Below, piece by piece: positions 8,597 through 19,748 of a DNA stretch of 64,000 bases; within the stretch, counting starts at the first letter, position 1; each line of letters begins with the position of its first letter. The stretch is taken from NCBI GenBank assembly GCA_030549175.1, contig JAUKUA010000004.1, positions 4,340,001 through 4,404,000 of the forward strand. The letters run 5' to 3'. The notes under the pieces are model-generated. The model saw only the letters and a program-made list of their open reading frames with translations. It was not told the origin of the DNA and searched no databases. This stretch comes from Lasiosphaeris hirsuta (lineage: Eukaryota > Ascomycota > Sordariomycetes > Sordariales > Lasiosphaeriaceae). Position numbers and translations under genes: made by a program.

Positions 8597-10887
8597 CTAA
8601 ACAATCTTGAAAATCTTCATCTCTGGTTTCTCGTGTCGATCCAGCCTGTGGAACCGGCCATCACACAAGCCCCGCACAGCTGCGTAGCCGACAATTGTAT
8701 GATAACCCTCATTTGTCGGGCGAATGACCACCGGAAATCGCGCCTTTTCCAACATGATCAGCTCGTCCCCGGGCCGAATCCGAGTTCTCTTCGTCAATAG
8801 CGAAGGCCTCCAGCTCCAGGCCTGGTTCTAGAGTTTTGAGGAAGTGACCCCCGAGGCGTTCTAGCCCCTTCACCACAGGGAGTGGGTTCGCGACCCCTCT
8901 CTCGGCGAGAGTGTCTGCCCGCGTCTGAAAAGGTACTGAGCTCGTTCGATTGCCCTCCGAGTCGACCAACGCGTTAACCTCCCGCTCAATCTGTAGGACG
9001 ATCTGACACCGGAGTCGAATCTCTTCGTCGTTTGTACCCTCAGTTATCAAGGCTTGAAGCTTTCCGTGGCTGATATTTCCTAGATCCGGAGGTAGATATG
9101 CAGGGGCGGTGTCAGCACCGTGGGCACGGGTATCGCTGGTACTGAAAATACGTACGCTCCCTGGCCCGCTTGAGACACCCGTTAAATGTCTGGCGAGCAT
9201 TCCCCTCTTGACGCCGAATCTCCAGCCCCCAAATCTGTGTCTCGAGATTTTGGAGATCAAAAAGAGCAGCCCCCAGCAAGTCGGGCCCGTCCGGTGACAT
9301 TAGAGAAAGCTGGAGACCTAGCAACTGCTTTTTGACTAGAAAGAGTTTCCATGAAAAATAGGCCTCTTTCCCATGTATCCCGAATCCGTCATGGCTAGAG
9401 GGAAGGGAAGAAAGACAGGCGAGGGATTCTGCGGAGCTACCGTTTCCATCTCCTTCTGGTAGCACGTCGAGCTGGGCATCGACACGGGCAATCACGCCCC
9501 ATACATACGAAAACGCCTTGTACTCGGGGTTCTGCGAAAGGTCTGCAACGCGCAGGACACATTAGACGGGGGACGATTCTAAGCCCGGCAGCAGGTCCAG
9601 GAGCCTAATCTCAGGCCGACTGGGGTCCAGAACCAAATCGGCGTATATCGAGTCCCCGGGTGCTGGATTGCTTTGGGTAGCCCTGACGATCGAGGATGGC
9701 GCAGCCGTCTGGGGCGCCTTGCTCGAAGCGCCAAGCTTGACGACCGCAGAGGCCGTCGCGAAAACTGCCGCGGCTACCTGTTATTTGGTGTGGCTTTGTC
9801 TGGTGCAGACCACGGCGGCAGGTCCTGGGACGTATAGCCTACGCGCGGTGGGCGGGTTAGCATGAACTGGCAACAGTTGGAGTTATTGGCCGGGTAAGCT
9901 GAAACGACAACATACCATCGCCCGCAAAGAAATATTGCAGCCTAGCTGTATCCGCTCTCGAGCCTCACAGATGCGGAGCACGAGTATCCGTAGAGTAGAT
10001 ATATCAGCCAGCGACAGTGAACCAGCTGGCTTTAAGGGGATGAAAAGACCTTCTCGACTTCCGTCGTCCAGATCGACTGGATCACGATCGGTGGTGGCTC
10101 GGGCGACCGCGACTTCGGCTCGTTTGCGCTGAAGTAGCCCTTGCAGCCAAGAGGCCCAATCCTCGGCCTGGCCTTCCCCAACACCAACTACCAGGGCCGA
10201 ATCGTGGGCGTCGTCATCGGCTTCCAAGAAGGTATGTGTTGTGCAGCCCGGCAGCGCAGCTAGGGCTTGAGCGTCGCCGTCTCGGTATCTTGCATGACAC
10301 GGGGCGTAGACATCGATGTCTTTGCAGGAGCGGCACAAAAAGCGATCGGCCAACGGAATGGCTTGATTGCAAATGTCGCATCGCGCAGCAATCTTACTCT
10401 CCGAAGTTCCGCCCGCCACTACTACCTGCTGCTGCCAACGGAGCAACGCCTGGCAGTTTTCGTCATCGCCGAGGAAAAGGAACACCTTCACCAACGCCCT
10501 GAGAATTTAGGCATCCAGGGAGGAGAAGGGCATCTCTTGGCACAAAGACACTGTTTTACTGATGCACCCAAGCTGAAGGCGCCTGCCATGGCGTGTATCC
10601 TGCAGCTGGGCTTGTGGTGTACCGTGGCACTGGCTTGCGTATACCGTCAACAATAACTTCGCCGCGCTGATGGTAATTTGGTCCGCTAGACCCCATGTCT
10701 GCTTGCATCCCCTGACGAGTCCCTGAGACACATTCTCGGCCTGATCGTATTTCCTCGCGTGTGCGAGCAGCAATGCAAGTGTCTCCATGCTCTGAAGGGA
10801 ATCCAGGCTCGGGGGCTTATTAGAGTCGAGCTCGCGGTGTATATCAGCAACCTTACGGTTCATATCCTCACACTCCTTCCACTTCAT
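8597..10887 (-). pseudogene. Broken TPR - ZZ zinc finger - HET domain gene
   Basis: Read on the minus strand, the order is clear. A TPR-like segment comes first (SLDSLQSMETLALLLAHARK, 10887 down to about 10650). An in-frame TAA at 10507-10509 follows, then LGDDENCQALLRWQQQV and a ZZ-type finger with CDICNQAI and FLCRSCKDIDVYAPC. A likely intron (GTATGT to GCTAAC to TAG, about 9843-9917) comes next. The HET segment SRPEIRLLDLLPGLE is then interrupted by TAA at 9562-9564 before NPEYKAFSYVWG. After that is an unrecognised middle and a frameshift near 8790. The typical HET C-terminal block (RPGDELIMLEK, FPVVIRPTNEGYHTIVGYA) ends at 8597. HET proteins act in allorecognition and incompatibility cell death. 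Two stops and a frameshift argue that it is dead, unless splicing is very unusual. Confidence 0.7.
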
Positions 10888-12031
10888 ATCGTATTAGCGA
10901 TAGTAAATGCCGGCAAGGAGCTGAGCTACCATGATAGATTTGTGGTAAAGGGGCCCGTAAAGCTCATCGTAAGCTGATAACACCCGATTATATCGATACT
11001 CGGCTCCCGGGAGGTCTCCTTACATTTCACATAGACATCCGGACGCAAGTATCTTAGCAACAGTATCGGGATGGCCATCGTCAGTTCCTATCCCCCGCTA
11101 ACGTCAAGTTACCCCCAAATAGTCGGTCGCCGAGCGTGCCAAGCAGCCTAACAACATCGGCTTGTTCCATAGCCGGAGGATGATGATCGAATACGCAAGT
11201 GCAATATCACAAAGAATACAGTCGATATTCGAAACTAAAACAACAATTGTCGAAAATAGAACAACAGGCAGCCTTAAAGCAACCCAGGTTTAGTCGGGGA
11301 AGGCGGCAGAATTTTATAGAAAAAAATGCCAAAGATATTTGGGCCGAGTTATTTTGTGTAACTATGCCTGCCTACGAGGAGACCAATTGTTAGTTAAATC
11401 ACCCAAGCATTTGGTGACACTTGTGATGAGACTGAGACTTGGGCAGTTACTGGTCGCCCTGCATTTTATTGACTGCACAAGAATTTAACATGAGAACTAA
11501 AATAGCTCGCTAATAGGTGCAAGTCGGATCAGAGGAGCACCTATAGAAGCTGTTGAAGCAAAGAATTTTTTTCTTCCTCCGGCGGCCCCTCCCGGGAGCC
11601 TCGGTTCGCTCGAAAAAGTCTACCTATGTTGACGTCCAGCTGGTGGCAATCAAAGCCACTCCACTGTCAATTGAGGCCGGAGGGCTTGCAGGGTCTGTGC
11701 TTTGGATATGTTGACCAATCGTTTAATGAGGTGGCTTGTCGATGTGGCCAATCGCCGAATGGCTTGGTGTTCTCCTGCGGCCAATCAGAGGGCGAAAGAA
11801 AGACTGTCAATTTTACTATACTATACTCTTCAACATATTGTAAGGGATCCCTATTGTAAATTGAAGCAGGCTTCATTGCTTCGCCCACTTCGTGTTAACA
11901 CACGACGATCACAAACCAATTCGAAAATCCGCTTCAAATGAGATAACCTAGAGATAAAGTGAAGTTGGATATATTTAGGCAGAGGTACCAACAGCTAGTT
12001 ACTGAAACCACTGATACGCAGCCCCTAAGTT
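10888..12031. other. Spacer, A/T-rich in part, no supported gene
   Basis: The stretch at about 11180-11400 is clearly A-rich compared with flanks and contains one short Lys/Gln-rich frame (11199-11393) with no recognisable motif. The degenerate 33-bp CCAAT array described separately lies at 11715-11813. Confidence 0.45.
11715..11813 (+). repeat. Three CCAATC units spaced exactly 33 bp apart
   Basis: CCAATC occurs at 11715, 11748 and 11781. The first two units also share CCAATCGNNNAATG. This could be a decayed 33-bp minisatellite (it reads as an 11-residue DW-containing repeat on the minus strand) or a set of CCAAT boxes followed by a TACTATACTATA stretch near 11815. Confidence 0.55.
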
Positions 12032-12912
12032 TTACGCAGGTCGGCGGCCAGCCTTCACCGCTGGAAGCTTTAAACGTGGCAGCTGGGACGGAAACTCACC
12101 TTGGGCAAAGGGTAGGTATCCATCTCTGGAAAAGAGGCCAGCGCTCGATAGCATGGGGTTTGGGGTAATGACTGCATTGCCTGTGACGGTAAACCTCCTG
12201 TTTGTCATCCAAAAATTCCTCGCGCAGGTTCCAGACATGGTCGTCCCATCCTTTAGCTTCTTCCGTAGTGTTTCCAGCATTCTGTCCGACACCCGGAAAC
12301 CGGAACGCTCGTCGACTTGCCAGTGGTGTTCGTCCCGCTCTAGATGCATCCAGTCGTTGACACCGAACTCGTAGCCCAGCGATGGCAAGGGCGAAAAGAC
12401 TTTTGCGTCGGAGCTTTCGGTCGAAAAATGGCAAATGCAGGCTACCTCCACTGCTTTATCCACCTCGCTTGCTCCTCCCCCCTCTGCACTCGCTTCTGTC
12501 CTTCCGTGGCCGACACGGCACCTCCCAATAAGGAGGGGCGCTCCTGCTGCGAGGTCTTTACAAAGGGCTCCAACCCCATTGCTGCATCCATCGTCCCCAG
12601 GCTCTTCCCTCGCCGAAACCCATATCGTGAATAAATTGTTCTTCGCAAATACGTCTGGCTATTCACTCCTCTCGCACCCGCCGTCGTGCCACCGCTGCAA
12701 AGCCTCAACAATGAAAAGTACCTCGCGCGGCTCAGCAAGTTGCCGCTGCATGGCCAGCGCGACGACAGCCTCCAGAATCGCTCCGGCAAGAGCCTCCCCT
12801 CGGCCCAAATCGAGCAGTGCCCCAACCAGCAGTCGCAACCTATCCCCCCTTGCGGGCGCGTTCTGCATTTGCTGTCGGAGCGCACGCATCCTCGGAGGAT
12901 TGTACGGGCCAA
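12032..12912 (-). other. Possible degenerate coding region, unrecognised
   Basis: Minus-strand frames here have coding-like composition. One is 12032-12463, with GYEFGVNDWMHLERDEHHWQ and FRVSDRMLETLRKKLKD. Another starts at 13081 and contains ALLDLGRGEALAGAILEAVV. They do not join into one frame, and the upstream part overlaps the opposite-strand DUF4419 relic. I cannot name a family; it may be another relic or chance. Confidence 0.2.
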
Positions 12913-12966
12913 CTTCCCACAACAGTCCCTCTACCGCGAGCTTTCCCTCGAGCACAATTGCCCACA

Positions 12967-14316
12967 ATGGAAAGCTTGTCAGAAGGGATGAAAAGCTGCT
13001 TTGCCGTAAACAGCCCCATGGCGGAAGAGAGGGACATTCGCTCTGCCTCTGAGCCGGCCGAGACTCGATCGCGGTCGCCAATTCCGGTGGTTCCGTTTGC
13101 CAGTGTAGCCATCAGCGCCCACTCCGCCAAGGGCATCAACATCGTCAATGACGAACTGGGCCGGCTAGTATCCGGCCGCCGAAACGATGGCGAAGTCAGC
13201 CCGTCGTCCCGCTTCGTCCAGAACTTGCTGAGCTATGGCAGTGATGGGAGAAAGACGGCGCATGTAATAGAGTTAACCATCAGCGACCAAACCGCCACCA
13301 AGGAACTACCGCGCCAGAATAGGTTGGTACACGCCTGCTTGGAAGCTTACGCTGGCCGCCATCACTTCGTGCTGCGGCCCGATGACGTGTGGATTGCCAT
13401 CATGACGCAGTTTTCGTTTTATGTCAACAAGGATGCCGAAGAGATGCGGTCCTCCTTTGCCCGCGAGCGTAGGAAGGACTTGTTTATTCAGACAACCCTA
13501 AAGGACGGTATCAACATTACCCGCATGGTCGCCGAGATGGCCGACTTAGTCAACGAATATGTGCTGGATGAGGAATTTCAGGCCTGGATCATACCATCCT
13601 TTTCCACCACGACCAAAATCGATACCATAGTATGTAGCGCTGTCATGATGGGTGGTATGAGGCAATACTTTGAATACAAGTTCGTCCCAGCCCTTTTTGC
13701 CCTCATCTAACGCGTATCTACTTTTTCCAGTCTTCGAATCGCATGTGGAATCCCCTCGGTTACGCTCCTCGGTCATGTGTCCGACTGGGAGGCTCTCTTG
13801 GTGCGGCTCGCCAGGTTGTCCAGGTTCAGGCCTGCCCATCCCCAGCTAGCCGAGTGAAATGCCCTCCTGACGCCTGTGCTCCAAGGCATGGTCGATACCA
13901 TTGCCGTTCTAGACTTTCCGGCAGCCTCCTCCACTGCTGCAGATTTCTAGTCCCGCATTGTACTCTTCCCAACCGGCAGCGGTGGCCCGACATACCTCTC
14001 AGGCTAGATCACTGCGTTTTGTCCGTTTTCATACCAGGGAGCTTGGCAGATTGGCCCCTAGTTGGCGGGGTTCCTGATCTCGAGCGCGGGCTGGGGGGGG
14101 GACGGAACATGCACAGCTGGCGGCGGCGGAGCAGGTCCGCCTACAAGTTCTGCGTACCCATGGATCGATAGCAAACATATCCCGCCGGCATGGTGTGAGG
14201 TGGAAGTTACCATTCAGCTACACCGAGACTCTAGGCCCTATTCAGCTTTATTACCTGCCAGGTGCCAAGCGTGGCTAGAGCGCTCCATGAAGCGGGAACT
14301 CCATAGGCAAGGCTGA
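12967..14316 (+). pseudogene. DUF4419 protein gene inactivated by in-frame stops
   Basis: From the ATG at 12967 (MESLSEGMKS) one frame runs for 450 codons with DUF4419 landmarks throughout: HHFVLRPDDVWIAIMTQFSF, AWIIPSFSTTTKIDT, MMGGMRQYFEYKF, CGIPSVTLLGHVSDWEALL and, late, DSKHIPPAWCEVEVTI. It is interrupted by TAA at 13708 and TAG at 13948, 14005 and 14059. The stops at 13948 and 14005 fall where the family has Trp (DF-W-SRIV, YLSG-W-ITAFC), so TGG has become TAG, a G-to-A change. The TAA lies in a possible 47-nt intron (13684-13730), but removing that intron would shift frame. DUF4419 proteins are common in fungi and have no established function. Confidence 0.75.
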
Positions 14317-14706
14317 CAGTCAGGGGTCTAGATCACAGATAAAAGAGCGCTTGCGGCGCTCCGGATCTTGCAGCTCTTTTTTCTTCAATACAACAACTAT
14401 TGCAACCTTCCTGTGTGTGAGTATCCACCTGAATAGTGTCACCCATTATTTTAACCTCTTTCAATAGCCTCACCTGACAGCCATTTCTGAGAAAGTACGA
14501 GTCGCAGAAGTCGGCATCTTGATCTCCGAGACGACATTGAGAGCCGAGCGGCTGCATCGGCTCCAGCATGTGATTACTGCTGCTATGGTGCTGCTATTAT
14601 GGGTACGTACCTAAGACTCTTTCCCCCGGTATCTGAGGTACAACTTTTCTGTCGCAGAGTCTTCTCGCCGTAGTGTGGCACCACAGCGGCAACATATTAG
14701 AGCCCA
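14317..14706. other. Spacer, no supported gene
   Basis: About 390 bases between the DUF4419 relic and the NmrA-like gene 3' end. A 78-codon minus-strand frame (14333-14569) has no recognisable feature. Confidence 0.45.
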
Positions 14707-15843
14707 CTACTGGGCCAGAATACCGGACCAATCCTGCTTTGAAATCCATTCCTCCAGGCTGGTCATGGGGCAGTCGATTCCCGCCTAAGAACACGACTTG
14801 TTAGCACAGCTCTTTCAATCATCGCCAGCCCAGAACGTCGAGCTCACCTTTCTCAGATCCTCCGCTGTGATCAGGTTCATCCCGCCATCATACCCGGGGC
14901 TGTCCGAGTACACAAACATATGCGTTACTTCAACTCCCAAATCCGGGTCACCCGAATCGGCCACCTGCTCCTCAAACGTAACCTGCTTGTAGCTGACCGG
15001 GACACCCGTCGCCTTACCCCACAACTTGATGTACTCTCCAAAGCCGACGGTTGAGCCGGCAGCCATGTAGTCCTTGCCCGGAGGCATCTGACTCACGGCA
15101 TAGACAAAGTTACCCGTGTCCGAAGTGACGTCGAGGTGGGGGACGGGCCGGTCCTCGGCCGTGGCGAAGCGCATCTGGTAGCTGCCGTCGGATTGCTAGG
15201 TTGCGTAAACATGACAGCAGTCATCACACTACACGGAGTGGCGACTCACCTTGTTAAAGTACGAACCCGGCAGAATCTGGTAGCTCGTCATGAAATACCC
15301 CGTATGAATACACGACATCTTCGCCGCCAGCGCGGGGTACTTGTCGGCGACGTAGCCAGGAAAGACGTCGGCCTTGGCGTCAAAGTGGTACAGCTCCGTG
15401 AACGCGCCGCCGCTGGACTTGTTGGCGTGGCTGAGCGTCGAGACCAGGAAGCCATTGTCGTCCAGCGTCGAGACAACACTCGCCGCCGCGTCGGCGATAT
15501 TCTTGCCCTGCCGGTACTCCACGTCGTAGGCGTACCGGCGGCAGGAGATGCCCAGCTCGGCCGCCTTGGCGCGGCAGTCGGGCCGGAAGAAGGGTTCCCA
15601 GTACTGCGTCACGCTGAAGATGACGTTGGCGCCCTGGAAGGCCACCTCAAGCGTTGCCACATCGTCAAGCTCCGCTTGAACGACCTCGGCACCAAGCACC
15701 TTGAGGCCTTGGGCCTTTGCCGATGCTGGATCGCGAGTGATGGCTCGGACTGTAAAGCGCGGATCCTGGAGGAATCTCCGAGCCACCGAGCCGCCCTGGT
15801 TTCCGGTCGCTCCGATGACGCAGATGATCTTCTTGCCCGCCAT
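14707..15843 (-). CDS. NmrA-like NAD(P)-binding Rossmann protein
   Basis: Three exons on the minus strand, 15843-15250, 15195-14848 and 14784-14707, give 339 residues with phases agreeing at both junctions. The introns are 54 and 63 nt, with donors GTGAGT and GTGAGC, acceptors CCTAG and CTTAG, and GCTAAC as branch site in the second. The start at MAGKKII is chosen because VIGATGNQGGSV (residues 9-20), the glycine-rich dinucleotide loop of NmrA/HSCARG proteins, should be close to the N-terminus. The tail MTSLEEWISKQDWSGIL is typical of the family. Members bind NAD(P) and sense redox state or regulate GATA factors; others are tailoring reductases in metabolite clusters. It lies 3.9 kb from the Zn2Cys6 regulator, divergently transcribed, so a link to the PKS block is possible but unproven. 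Confidence 0.85.
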
Positions 15844-18800
15844 TGGTGTTGTTTCTGTGCAATTCTGAAACCTGGCGAATTGGAGGCTGAGATGATTTGG
15901 GAGAGGACATGACATGCTGAGAACTGGGGCTTTTATCGTTCATCTACAGCCACCCCACATAAACCCCTCATCGTGATACTACCTTGCATGGGAGCGGCAC
16001 GGCGCGCTGCAGTCGTTGATAGTGCGGTGGCAGGGGTATGCTAACTGCTTCTGATCTGGTGTTTGCCCGGGTCCCGCCCGCGGCATCCGAGTTTGAACCC
16101 CCATGCCTCCGTATATCTACTTGCCAAGCCGCCCCGAGGTTGTGGGGGGTTGTCCCAAGGACTTGTGACGTGATTTTCGCTTCCGCCGTCTTGCTTGGAG
16201 TTGTATTCGTAGCATTCCCAGCCGGAGCGGTTTGCGAATGTGGTATTGAGGGTTAGCTTGCCGAGATAACTCCAAGTCGGCCATTCTGCTTGCTAGGTCG
16301 GATTGCGCACTGAGTGCTAAGATCGGGGATTCAATTGTGACGGCTGAGTCGGTGTGCTTGTTTGAACGCAAATGGGCGTCGACAACATCCCACCCTTGCC
16401 TAGACCACGCCATTCCTCCTTACTCAACGGCTAGCCAAGGCTGGAGACAGAGGCCCCAGCCCCGTAGGGCAACCGATTTTCCAGGTAATCAGGAGATAGA
16501 AAGATTCCGCATGCTGTCTCAGCTGACTTCAGTTATGGAATCAATTTACAGAGGTGAGACAGTCTGGCTTCTGGAGCAGTTTGTGACGTCCCTAACTCAT
16601 GGCCTTCCTACATTATCAATGAGTACTTGGCATCTTGAGGTCTGCCGGGATGTTTAGGTGGGAAGAGATTAGATGTGACAACAGTCAGGTTTGGTTCATC
16701 ATGATCAGATCATCAGACTGCAATGTTGACTTGACATACCCAGTCATCCAGGATTGCCACTTCTCAAGTCTAGAGCGATAAGGATGGGGCCACAGTCTCA
16801 TCACAGACTAGTCATGATATTGACGTACAGCGCCGTTAAGCCGAGGCAGAACCGCGGGGGAGCTGGTGAGAATCCCGATTGGATCGCCACCTACATCCGG
16901 ATCGGGCGAGCAAGCAGACCATACGCGTTAGGTAACAGGTCCTGGTAACGAGATGCCCAAACAACTCCCCTGGTGCCGGCCGGTATTCCCAAGCGCCATC
17001 TGTATGATCTGTTGGCACGGCTCCGATTGGGGCCTGATAGAAGCCCGAGTCTTTGGCATTCTTACGAACCAATGAGTCGAGTCCGCCCCAGATATCAAGG
17101 GAGCTGAGATAGAAAACATGGCGTAGATATGCCTTCCATAGTGCAGCGGGACCGGGTCGGCTCGTCCGGAGAGTCTTAGTGATGAGTATACAGCCTCTGC
17201 CGTGCGGGGAGGAGAGACATTGCGGCATCTATTGGCCGTGGTGCCGCCTGAAAGCGCCCCGTTGGCCCAGCCGGCGTGAGTGTTCAGTCAAGGCTAGGAT
17301 AAGTTTGCCGTTTTGGGAGTGCTTGGTGAATTATCCCCCGGGTGACGTACCCAAGCGATACAAGCCCAAGTGATACGAGATGTGCACCTAAATGGGCCGT
17401 GGAGAAGCTGGTGGCCGGTGCCTCAGACACATATCACCAATACCCGAGTCTCTGATACCTACCAACCTGATAGAGGTCCAAGGCGAGCAGGTTGTGCTTT
17501 TAGAGTTACTGCGAGGTGAGGGCTTTTGGGCTATCACGCCACATCGGCTCATCGTAACTGGGATCGTCCCCGCATTTCCACATCCAGGCCTGCTCGGATA
17601 GTAGGTGGTGGTGTCGGCAGAAGGGCCTTGCATCTGGAGTGGACTATCCGAAACCTAACGAGGGTAATAAGTCGCGCGGACAGGTGAGTGGCAGGTGACG
17701 ATCGAGCATCAATACTGGCAAGCTCGTCTTGGCCGGCAGCCTTGGGCGGTGACCAGGCGGACGTTTTTTTGTGGGACGAAGCCATGAGATGAAGTACCTT
17801 GGGCTTACGCCATGCTTGGCGGCTCGACTCTTCAACGGTGGTCTTACTCCTCCCAGTCCCCAGTGGTAGTCTTGCTCTTCCACTCTCAAAAAAAAGCCAA
17901 TTCCGAACAATGAGCAATGTTAGCTGGGTGCCTCTCACTGACACCTCGAGCCCAGCCATGAGTGAACCGGTTTGCGGGATGAACCGCTGATGTCGTGTCA
18001 TTCGCTGGAGTACGGCCGATCTTGGGTGGCCGCACCTGCTTGACCGCGACTACATGCGCCGCTGTAGCTTCGGCCTGATTGGCCCCGAAATGTCCAGGTT
18101 GCTGGAGTCCTGGGAAACCCAGATTGACCGTCAGATTGACCGTCAGGTCCGCCGTGAGACAGGTTGCTCATGTACCTACAGCAGTCTTCCCTGCTTGCCG
18201 GCTGCGTTTGGTGTTGCGGAGCAGCTGAGGAGCAGTCGAAGAACAGGGGTATATGTGGCCGCGTCTGCAGAGCAACCCCCCCCCCTCCCCCCAAAAGCTT
18301 GATCAGCAGCCAACAATGGAGGGGGAACCAGCCAGGGGACCATCCAGGGTGAGGGGGCTTGTGACGACGTGCGGATGGTTCGGCGGTTTTGAGGCAGAAA
18401 GCAGACGGTGTGAAGCGTGGACTGTAGATGCTGCCAGCGCATGTCAGATCTCTGTCGATAAGAGAAATAGTATCAAGACATGTTCAGACGTGCCCAGACG
18501 GGCCCAAAGACATGGTGGTCATTAGCGGCCGTGGCCGTTCTTGTTGGGGCAATGCTCTGCTCGGGACATTGCGCAACTAGCCAGTTGCAGGGCAGAACAG
18601 CTGAAATCAGAAGAAGAAGAAAAAAAAGCAAAAAGTCAAGTCAAGACCAGTCGAGACAGAAGCAGGGGGACCCCCTTGTTCGCACCAGTTCGTACACAGC
18701 GACCCAGCGACGCATTGAGCACCCAGCGCGCAGCCCTCTTTCCTTCTTGGGGGGACTGGGCGTATCCTGTTTGGGCTCTGAAGACGTCGATCGGGCGCTA

Positions 18801-18847
18801 GCGGGATAAGATGGGCGTGCGCAATTCGGTCAGAAGGCAGGCACGGC

Positions 18848-18878
18848 CATGCACCCATGCACCCATGCACCCATGCAG
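18848..18878. repeat. Short tandem repeat, 8-bp unit
   Basis: The unit CATGCACC is repeated about 3.5 times without mismatch. Confidence 0.85.
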
Positions 18879-19660
18879 GTCGGCCGTCGTCGTTTGGCCC
18901 TTGACTGCAAGTGCAAGTGCAAGCGCAAGCTGCCCTGCCGGGTCTGGGATCCCGGGGTCATGGAAACCCACTTGGACATCCACCACACCTCACCTCACCC
19001 ATTGCTCGCCCATCGCTCGCCCAACTCGTCGCTGCGCATCACCACCGTCCACCCCGGCCCCCACAGAGGAGAGGGAGGGGGAGGGGGATCGGTGAAGGAG
19101 ATCGGTGGCTGGACGGGAACCAGTGCGCCATCTGAAGATGCTCGGGGCTGTGTCCAGTTGCCAGACCCAGTTGCCAGGGCCAGGGTTCGCTGCCGCAGAC
19201 ACACACAAGCACCCACAGGCTCCCAGGGTAGACACACGCGGGCACACAATTTGTTGGGAGTGTGGGAAAGCGAGCTGAGGAACCGGGGCATCCCAGAGCC
19301 ATCCTAGAGCCATCCCGGCACCCCCGCGAACCTATTCCATCATCCTCACCTCGAATTGCTTTTTCGTCCCTGGATCTGGAGCTGTTCTGGGGTCTCTCTC
19401 GGAATCCATCGCAGATTGTGGATGGCCTTTTGCGAATGCGTTCCGTGTGAACTAGCCTCAGCTTCCTTCCCATCCCTTACCCAGATCCAGAGCCTCAGTC
19501 GAGGCCAGTGCTTATCCGAGTCCGAATCCATCGAGTGTGCGGACCGAATCAGGCCGCCCAGGTCCGCATCCCGAGGAAGGAGGTGTGGCGTCGAGTGTGT
19601 CAAGCTGGGGGGCAGATATCAACTCGGGTCCGCCAACGGCAGCGCGGCGCTCAAGCGCCC

Positions 19661-19709
19661 ATCGTCATCATCATCATCATCATCATCATTATTATCATCA
19701 TCATCATCT
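19661..19709. repeat. (CAT)n microsatellite in the regulator leader
   Basis: Trinucleotide ATC/CAT run interrupted by two TTA units, 40-90 bases upstream of the Zn2Cys6 start codon. Confidence 0.85.
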
Positions 19710-19748
19710 CTCTTATTTCGCCAACATATCAGCGCACCCTCCCCCAGA

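Larger units (their letters stand above)
15844..19748. other. Long divergent intergenic region (3.9 kb), no gene seen
   Basis: This lies between the divergent NmrA-like and Zn2Cys6 genes. Many short frames exist on both strands, none with motifs. It holds simple repeats: a doubled ATTGACCGTC at about 18122-18145, CATGCACC-type units at 18848-18878, GCAAGTGCAAGT at about 18909-18925 and C-rich runs at about 18273-18295. The last 1 kb is presumably promoter and leader of the regulator gene. Confidence 0.5.

Noticed and set aside
15136..15912. 258-codon plus-strand frame antisense to the NmrA-like gene
   Set aside because: Shadow of the Rossmann-fold gene, which has consistent exons on the minus strand.
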